This document shows, in pieces, positions 33,389-40,743 of a stretch of DNA of 40,743 nucleotides. A program made the position numbers and the translations under genes. This DNA is from Rhizophlyctis rosea (taxonomy: Eukaryota; Chytridiomycota; Chytridiomycetes; Rhizophlyctidales; Rhizophlyctidaceae), in contig JADGJC010000296.1 in the NCBI GenBank assembly GCA_027596075.1, positions 2,575-43,317 of the forward strand, read 5' to 3'. The stretch's first letter is position 1, and each line of letters opens with the position of its first letter. The notes under the pieces were generated by a model. It was not told the origin of the DNA, did no database searches, and saw only the letters and a program-made list of their open reading frames with translations.

Positions 33389-33857
33389 CAGTCTGGAGCA
33401 TAAATTTGTCCATCAACAGAGTGTAACTTTGTGTTTACTTCGTTTTTGGGACTTTGGAGCAACGTTCAATCAGGATCATGGCTTTGAACGCAGCAAACAC
33501 CCACTGCTGGTGCGGGTTCTGCAACCATGATTGACCTCGCGGGTGCCGCTGTTTTTTTCTGGCTGACAGTTGGGAGATGGCATTATAAGTATTATATATT
33601 CCTGGTATATCCATGGTTGCGGGCCATCGCGGAAAAAAAAAGAATCCAAGCGGACCACGTCAATATAAGCAACATCTGCGAAATGATCAACCAGAACTCA
33701 TCTGAATCCAATCCACCACACCAAAAACCATAACAACTTTAAACATCAAAAGGTCTTCATCTACCTATATTCCAACACAATAGATAAAAAACAAACAAAA
33801 AGAAACCATCACTAACAACCCACTCCACACAGCTCCCCAAACCTCCACCAAACCCTC
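33389..33857. other. Intergenic region, no gene seen
   Basis: The region between the small frame and the TM9SF 3' end. The right part (33720-33850) is A/C-rich, like other 3' flanks in this window. No motif-bearing frame. Confidence 0.45.
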
Positions 33858-36730
33858 CTAATCAACCTTAATAGACGCAAAAATCTTCCTAACAAAAATA
33901 AGCGTAGAGAAATACCCCACCGTCCCCGTCAAAATGCTAAACAACAGCGAAATAACCAACGACCATCCAAAGTACAAAATCGCCGATGGGACGTTGTCGA
34001 TATCTGCAAAGAAAGACCCAGAAGAGCCATTAGAATGTGACTCAAGAATAACCTTTCCCGCCCACAAAGAACAAAAAAGGCAAAAGGACAAAACAAGACA
34101 CTTACGCAACTCCTTAACATAGAACACAACACTGTATGCAAAAACATACAACCCACTCGTCGCAGCAGTCATGAACGACCTCCACGACCAGTTATAATCC
34201 TACAGAAAGCAATGACAACATCAGTTCAAAAACTCAGGAAAACCTCCCGACACAACACCCGAAACAAAGCAAACCCCGAAACACATACCTCAGAACACAA
34301 ATGGAAATAACACAAAAGCACAGCAACAAGACAACAAGTAACAACCAAAATCCCAAAAACAACCATCAAAAATCCAAACACATAATAAACCCTACCCGCC
34401 CAAATACTATTCATAATAAAGAATAACTCGATAAAAATCGCTCCGAACGGAAGCAAACCCCCAACAAGCGCCGACGTCCATCGATTCAGATACGCCGGTT
34501 GTGGCGGGATTTGCCGTGGGATTTGGTTCGTCTTGACGGGGTGCTCGACAGCGGGTGCGCGGAAGCCCAAGTAAGCGCCAACGAGACAGGTGGGGAGGGA
34601 GAGGACGAGCCAGAGGGCTAGGAGGGCGACGATGGAGCCGAAGGGGACGGCGGCGGAGGAGTGGGCTCCCACGAGGAAGAAGTTGAGGATTATGAAGATG
34701 AGGAAGAGGATTCTGGTCGGTAGACACACAATTCCATTTGTCAGTACCGCACAACCACAATGAGACGCGCCGACCGAGCAAAAGACCTTACCCAGGAATC
34801 AACGTAGCAGTCATAAACATATTCCTCTTCCAATACTCCCCCTGCAACATCTTATAAACCCTCGCCGAAACATACCCCGCAACACCCGCGAAAAGCAAAT
34901 AGAACATGATCATAACAGTCGTAAGCGCACCCCGACTAGACGGCGACAAGAATCCAAGCACCGCGAACACTAAAATAACGCAACACGTCAATTGACCATC
35001 CCCACAAACCACCACAACCACCAAAGAACCCCAAAACAACATACCCAACGTAACACCAGCCATCATCAAAAGCTGCGCCCCATTCCCCAAAAGCACACTC
35101 AGAAGCATCCGATGATTCGGCGGCCGGAACACATCCGCATGGACAAGCTTCCACCCAAAATCTTCCTGTCCGCCATCTTCGTCGCCAAACTGATTGTACC
35201 GGGAAATATCCTTGTGCAAGGCGCGGAGGAGGATCATGCCGACCATGCCGGTCAACATGAAGATGATGACGATGGAGTTGATGATGCTGTTGGAGCCGAT
35301 AATTAGGACAAAGTTCGAAAGACGACTATCTTCCGATTGAATCTCAAAAAAATCGTCGAAAATTTGGCATACCTGAACCAATGAATCTGAGGGTTGACAA
35401 CCTGGAGGTACGCGTCCCACCGAGTGGCCCACTTCGTGTCAGATTGCTGATGTACACCAAAAATTTCGTGAGCAAAATCCCTTATAGCCAGCGCCATTTT
35501 CTATGCACAACTCCTTACCACCCAAGACACGGAATACGTATAATCAATAACGTTCTCTTTCGAGTCATCCAACGTAAAGCCCCACGACGCTTCAGTATTC
35601 GGGCAATTGAGCGCCTTGTAACCCTTCTTCACACTGCAGATGCCAATACCATCAGCAACAGATTCAGGTCCACCCCCCATACCCCGAAAGTCCACTCCCC
35701 AATGTCCACCAACCTTCGCGGCTCAACAACAGCACCCACAACACGATACAAATCAGTCTCCTCATTGTGATGATAGCTGATCGTGAAATCAAAATGGTTG
35801 TTCATGTATGCCTTTTGCTGCAATCAAGGTGGTCAATTGCCAGTCAATGCCCCCTCAAAATCTGTAACGAGGAAGCCTCTTTTTGCGAGACTCACGTCAA
35901 TTTTGTGGACGAACCCCAAATCATGTCCAATAGTCAAGAATATCTGGCCCGTTTCCTCGTAAATTCTCCGCTCTGCAACCGGGAAGTTGTCCACAAACCA
36001 GTTTTGTTGATATTGTTCCTTGATTCTGCACAGGTACCAAAAGTCATGACCCGGTGTCAAATGATGGCATCCTGGGAACAGCCGCGTCGATTTGGTCATC
36101 ATACCTCTCAATAAGGAATTTTGCGTCTTTCGCCGGAATGTGTTGATCCGCGCACAGTTGCTTACATGACTCGTTTCTCATGAATAGGAACTGAAAAGGC
36201 AAGGAAGTCAAAATTAATTTCCATGAGCAAACTAGATGCGTGGCCCCTTCTTCCGAACCCAGATGATCCCACTCCCTACACGACCCTCATGGGGGATCAA
36301 AAAACGCGTGGCCCTTTTCCGCAAACAAAATATCTCCCCCCTCGTCGCTTACCCAGCCAAACTACCCATACCTACCCCAATCCACCCATACAATCCCAAG
36401 CTCACTCAACACCAAACAAAAAGCCCCCCTATTCAAGGAAAACCCGCTCACCTCAAAATCACTCCTAAACAACCGGTCCCCAAACAAAATAGCGCCCAAA
36501 CTCTCCCTCCCCGCACTCTCCTTCTCCTTCGGTTCACAAAAGTGAAACCTCTCAAAGTAGTAATCGTATGGGAGGAGACTTTCAGACGATGTAAGGGGGT
36601 TGACAGTCACGGGCACGCTATCGGATTCCATGTAGTCATTTGGTTGCACACCAGGAAGGTAGAAGGCCAGGGTGGTGGGAAGAAGGGTAAGGGCGGCCGT
36701 GAGGAGGGTGGTGGGTTTTGGGAAGCGCAT
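33858..36730 (-). CDS. TM9SF nonaspanin (EMP70 family)
   Basis: Nine-spanning membrane protein of the endosome/Golgi, a family linked to sorting and surface delivery of membrane proteins and to adhesion. Exons: 36730-36452, 36190-36105, 36025-35896, 35817-35714, 35633-35519, 35446-35373, 35286-34792, 34712-34289, 34199-34106, 34003-33858 (1947 nt, 648 residues, normal length). A signal peptide precedes FYLPGVQPNDYMESDSVPV, the family's mature start. The lumenal domain has MRNESCKQLC and NWFVDNFPVAERR. The membrane part has TYSVSW, KWATRWDAYLQ, LTGMVGMILLRALHKDISRY, GAHSSAAVPFG, FGAIFIELFFIMNSIW and DYNWSWRSFMTA. The C-terminus FASIKVD matches the KxD/E Golgi-retention signal known for the family. 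The 261-bp first intron is longer than the others. Identification is secure. Confidence 0.97.
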
Positions 36731-37790
36731 CTTTAACAGGTATGTGTCTAAATGGAAATGTGAGTGACTCGAAGTGAGCTTCTCGCCTGCCAATAGCGGT
36801 CACTTGCTGTGCCAATGCTTCGTTGCTCTCACCTGCAGTAAAAGGCGTGTTGCCAATCCCAGTCGTATTTATAACGCTGACCGTAAGAGGCCCAGTCTCT
36901 GTTTACGCGTAGTGGTTGTCAGCGCAGGTTCACAGACAAGCCCACTTAGCGACTTGCTCAGAGTCTGACCTTCCGCACTCGTCTGCTTCAGAACGCGGAT
37001 CGGGGTATACTCAACGAGGTGCAAAATGGAGATTGCGGCAAGAGGCGTTTGGGGAAGGGGGTGTTGTTGTGGGAAGGTTCCAACTTGGCGTGACAGTGGG
37101 CGCAGCCAGAAGGGGTGGAGGTGGCACAGCATTGTGTGGCGTATGGCGCAAAAAGCCTTGCACATGACATAAAGTCACATGACTTGCTTATAACATGAAT
37201 GGGAAATTCCATCCAATCATATCCCGTGCTGACAAAGAAATGCAAACAACTGGGCTCGTGAATGGGGGTCACTCAAAATGAACTCCCCTCTCACCCCACT
37301 CATTCTCTTTTCAACTTCGCACGATAACAACGCTTTCCTTCCCGCAACATCGCATCACTATCAAGCACATCTGCTCACTTGATCACTCGTTTCACCCACA
37401 TAACAACCACAGTCTCTCACACACCCCACCAACTCATCCTTCCCGGCAAGTACCTCCCTCCTCCATTCCCGCCGAACCTGGTGGTCGTAACACTCTCCCC
37501 GCACAAAAACGACCACTGAACCCCCCTCCACCCTCCAGCCGCCTCTCCCCTCCACAAGGTAATGATATGCCATACTCGCTTCCATACCACTTCCACATCA
37601 CTAACTCCGGGGAACGCCGAGTAGCACTCTCCGCGTTCCCGTGCAAGCAGGTTTCGCATCCACGGTCGTGTCTCGCTCCGCACAAGGGCGCTCCCGTCTC
37701 TTCAAGCAAGAGCTCCGGGTCTCACTACGATGCACAAGTCCATGAACTATTGCCCTAGGTTCAATATACCATGGCATTGTATCCAGCAGC
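36731..37790. other. Intergenic region, no gene seen
   Basis: About 1.1 kb upstream of TM9SF. Open frames on both strands are under 105 codons, overlap each other and lack motifs. The stretch 37290-37560 is strongly C/T/A-rich. Confidence 0.5.
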
Positions 37791-37880
37791 CTGCGGCCCT
37801 ATGGACGGGGTGACGGGTGGTTTCTTTTCTTCTTCCCCTCAGCAACCTGCGGCCCTATGGGCGGGGTGACGAGGGGGTTT
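37791..37880. repeat. Two direct copies of a 33-bp GC-rich unit
   Basis: 37791-37823 and 37847-37880 share CTGCGGCCCTATG, then GCGGGGTGACG or ACGGGGTGACG, and a GGTTT end. They start 56 bp apart, separated by a T/C tract. They directly precede the tRNA-like unit. Confidence 0.75.
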
Positions 37881-37892
37881 GGCCTGGTCCCG

Positions 37893-37961
37893 GCTCCTGT
37901 AGCTCAATGGTAGAGCACCTGCTTCGTGTAGGAGATGCCGGTTCAACTCCGGCCTGGGGTC
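37893..37961 (+). tRNA. tRNA-like Pol III unit, degenerate cloverleaf
   Basis: It has a perfect A-box context (TAGCTCAATGGTAGAGC, a 4-bp D-stem) and B-box (GCCGGTTCAACTCCGGC, a 5-bp T-stem with TTCAACT loop). The acceptor GCTCCTG pairs with CTGGGGT with a U-U mismatch and two G-U pairs. The anticodon arm has only a 4-bp stem (CCTG/TAGG) with loop CTTCGTG, which would read TCG (Arg), but position 37 is T, and the unit is about three bases short between the D and T arms. A degenerate tRNA or a tRNA-derived element is therefore more likely than a working tRNA. Confidence 0.5.
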
Positions 37962-38131
37962 GTATAGTTCAACTGTCTGCACCCGCCATTCTTTGTTTCT
38001 TGCAATGATACTTATGGCTTTTCAAAGCTTTTCACTTCTGAGTAATCAATGGATTTGTCCAGTATCAAAATTTCAAGAAGTATCACACTTATCACATAGA
38101 ATCCTTAACCAGTTTCACCATATACACAAAA

Positions 38132-39769
38132 ATGAGCGAGGCTAACGCCAATCATCTTCAGTTTCCCGATCTGCTGCAGCAAACACAGAACGTGTGTGGC
38201 GTATGGTGGTGGGAGTTGCCATCTGTGAGTCATATCTCATCATGCCGAGACTCCCCCCAAGCTCTTGCATTTCCACTCGAATTTTTCCCTTCACTCGAAA
38301 AGACACATTCTCAGTCAAAATTCTCTCACACACAAAAATACAACACTTTAATTGTTATTCCTACCCGCTGGCAAGCCTCAGTCATATTTGTCACTAGACC
38401 ACACACCAGTATCAAACACAAAAACTCAGTCAGCTGCTACTCATCTCCAACCCCCATACGAAAAAAATGTTTCGAGCATATGGTGCACACGCACGGGAGG
38501 GTCAACCCCTCCACCAAGCCATGCAAAGCTTGAACAGAGTATTCGCACGTGCCGATTTCATCGCAGAATACGGTTTCCTGCTTCGGGGTGTCCCCAAGGA
38601 CAAATCAGCCCTATCAGAGGACGAAATTGGCCAAAAGTTCATGGCAGTCATGGAGGGCGGCATCGGCACTGCTGAGGAGATTAGGACGATCCGAGACTTT
38701 TGTGGCGAAGGACTCGAACTAATGGTCACCACACCAACTGCCTACAATGATGTCTTGATGGAAGAATTTGAAGTTCCAGAGGACAGTGAAGCCCTTTTGC
38801 GCGACGACGATGCGTACATTGGCGGATGGTACTGCAGAGGAATCAACAAGTTCACACACACAATCTTCATAAATGAACAAGTAAGTACCTTTGGGGGGCT
38901 TGCCATCCCTTGTTTTTTTCCTGGTCCTTAGCTAAAAAGAAAAAATGTTAAACTGCTTTTTCCTGGTCTTGTTTTCAGTACCTTGAAGTCGCAACTACTG
39001 CACATCAGAAAGAGCTGCTGGCCGCTTTCCTGACCGTGACTGTTTGTCACGAATTCTCACACTTTGTCACAACGTCTGCCAAGATCGATTCTCCAATCGA
39101 TCCTTGGCTTCCAGACAATAAATCCGAGCTGGAATTCGAAAGTGGCGAGCAGGTCGAACTGAACTTGTTTGCTAATGTGAGGATCAAGCCATGGAGAATA
39201 CCTGGGACGTACGAGGTATGAATCCGGAAAAAAAAAAAAAAACAGTTGAAAATCCATCAAAAAATTCATCAACGTCCTAATTCCTGACACCCTTGAACAT
39301 TTTACAGTTGAAGAATTTGTTGGCCCTGGTTTGGCCGGAAGGCAAAAAGGTTTTCGTGACAGCCGCTGTCATTGACGAATTGGTGCTAGGTGAGCCAGAC
39401 ACAGAATTAGGAAAAACATCAAAGGATATTTCTTAGACAAACCTTGGCAAGGAAAAAAAAAAACACCGGCCTCCCAATAATAACGTCCAACGATCTGCAG
39501 GTAAATACCCTTGGAGAAGTTCATTCGATGAAATGATTCAAACGTCTCGTCGATCCGTCGTTGAGGATCCAGCCTGCATCACGCGGAGAAGTTGTGGGAC
39601 TTTGAGGTGGGGTGTTGGTGGGAAGGTTCTCGGTCAGCGGGGAGAAGTGTCTTTGGGTGGGAAGGATGTCAAGAATGTCGCAGGTAGAGACGCTGTGGCT
39701 GATTCGGTCAAGCACGCAGCAGCAAGGTATATGGAGCAGCGGAAGGCAGGAGGTGAGGGGGGCTCTTAG
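38132..39769 (+). CDS. Putative HExxH zinc metalloprotease, unknown family
   Basis: Exons 38467-38880, 38979-39215, 39308-39389 and 39501-39769 are joined in frame by good splice sites (333 residues from ATG 38467). An upstream exon 38132-38224 (ATG AGC GAG..., donor GTGAGT) can splice in phase to an acceptor at 38433, adding 42 residues; which start is used is open. The third exon carries TVCHEFSHFVTT, an HExxH zinc motif. ESGEQVEL about 40 residues later could supply a third, glutamate ligand as in gluzincins (inference). It is preceded by GWYCRGINKFTHTIFINE. There is no signal peptide on the 38467 form. The C-terminus is basic and Gly-rich. I recall uncharacterised fungal proteins with this HEFxH...ESG layout but cannot name a family or substrate. 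Confidence 0.75.
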
Positions 39770-40517
39770 AACCGGCAAGACGTCAAACAACAAGTTGATC
39801 TTAGTGAGACTTGTGTGACCTTCAATGTAACAATGGCATCTGGTTGGGCTCTTCTGGATCCAAGTGGTTCCTCACTGCCTGTTTAATTATATGGCATTTG
39901 CCTCACGTCCCATCCCACCGTCAGTGGGACGTCACAGGGTTTGGCTTCATACCCGCAAACAGCCACAAACGCCCGTCGTTGCTGACCGAGATGGAGATTT
40001 GGATTCAAATTCATGGCCCGAGTCCCAACAATACTACATGTCACGGAAACGCGCTGTTACACTCGTGCTTCATACCAGGCGCCCAAACAATGTTTGTTCA
40101 GTCTCACGTGAAAAAAAAAGTAGTTGCACATAGAAGCTATGACCACATACACAAAGTAAGAGCATAGACCCACATCCCAAAACCAACCATCATAACGTAT
40201 GAACAAAAACGTACATCCTATGATTACAACAAAAGACCAGGAAAAAAGGGAAGGAATAGAAAATGGGTAACGATCACACACTCACACCCCATATACAACC
40301 CCTACCTGCCACCTCTAAAGCACACCCCCACCCTCACCCCACCAATCAAACGCAAAAAAAAAAGGGAATGAGAAAAATTCTCATACAAGTGTTGAAACCT
40401 CGCAAACGGTTACAAAAAAAATACAATATGAAGCAAAAAGGACAGGCCAAACAACAAGCGACGACCGTCTGTCCCCAGGACCCCCACCTCCCACCCCACT
40501 TGCCACCCACCCCCCCC
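39770..40517. other. Convergent 3' flanks, no gene seen
   Basis: About 750 bp between two convergent genes. It contains several A8-A9 runs (about 40111, 40350, 40420) and C-rich tracts just right of 40500. A 118-codon plus frame (39811-40167) shows no motif. Confidence 0.5.
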
Positions 40518-40643
<126 letters not shown>

Positions 40644-40743
40644 TCAGTAAAGAGCTACTTCCACCCCCTCAAAAAAAAAATAAAAAAAAAATGTAACAAA
40701 AAAACAAAATCAAAAACCAAACAAGTATGTATGTTAGTCAAAA

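Overview
The window looks like a segment of a fungal nuclear genome. Genes are split by short introns (mostly 60-110 bp, GT-AG, typically GTAAGT donors and CAG acceptors). Several products belong to fungal or general eukaryotic families: a Yrb30-type RanGTP-binding protein, Rab GDI, a TM9SF nonaspanin, a Rsp5/NEDD4-type HECT ligase, a secreted pepsin-like protease and a GPI-anchored expansin-like protein. The expansin-like protein together with expanded lineage-specific families would fit an early-diverging, plant-debris-degrading (zoosporic) fungus. That placement is inference, not something the sequence proves.

Layout. (1) 0.8-6.5 kb, minus: a single-module nonribosomal peptide synthetase, C-A-T followed by a short-chain dehydrogenase (SDR) domain; 11 exons can be joined in frame to 1443 residues. 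Two unusually large introns near its 5' end each carry a copy of one repeat. (2) 7.6-9.65 kb, minus: Rab GDP-dissociation inhibitor, divergent from (3) 10.24-11.8 kb, plus: the Yrb30-like protein. (4) 13.35-14.46 kb, plus: the expansin-like wall protein. (5) 15.5-27.9 kb: an array of four same-strand paralogues of an F-box-like family I do not recognise (called A, B, C and D here). Only D is open; A has one frameshift, B has an in-frame stop inside the F-box-like region, and C has three frameshifts plus a stop. A minus-strand 2-oxoglutarate/Fe(II) oxygenase gene with two frameshifts lies between A and B, and a 303-bp inverted-repeat element between B and C. (6) 28.4-31.9 kb, minus: a 982-residue secreted aspartic protease with a long Tyr/Thr/Ser/Pro repeat domain inserted between its two catalytic lobes. 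(7) 33.86-36.73 kb, minus: a complete TM9SF membrane protein, 10 exons, 648 residues. (8) 37.8-38.0 kb: a duplicated short repeat next to a tRNA-like Pol III unit. (9) 38.1-39.8 kb, plus: a putative HExxH metalloprotease of unknown family. (10) Right edge, minus: the last exon of a HECT E3 ligase.

How it fits together. The housekeeping genes (GDI, TM9SF, YRB30-like, HECT) concern vesicle traffic, nuclear transport and ubiquitination and are intact. The accessory genes (NRPS, expansin-like, protease, F-box-like array, oxygenase) concern secretion, secondary metabolism or unknown roles. Decay is confined to about 15.5-25.2 kb, so that stretch reads as a birth-and-death locus. The most novel material is the F-box-like family, the repeat-inserted protease and the NRPS whose reductase-like domain lacks the catalytic Tyr. 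No operon logic applies; gene co-regulation cannot be read from the sequence except for the shared divergent GDI/YRB30 promoter. All exon boundaries were called by eye from splice signals, frame and family motifs, without transcripts.
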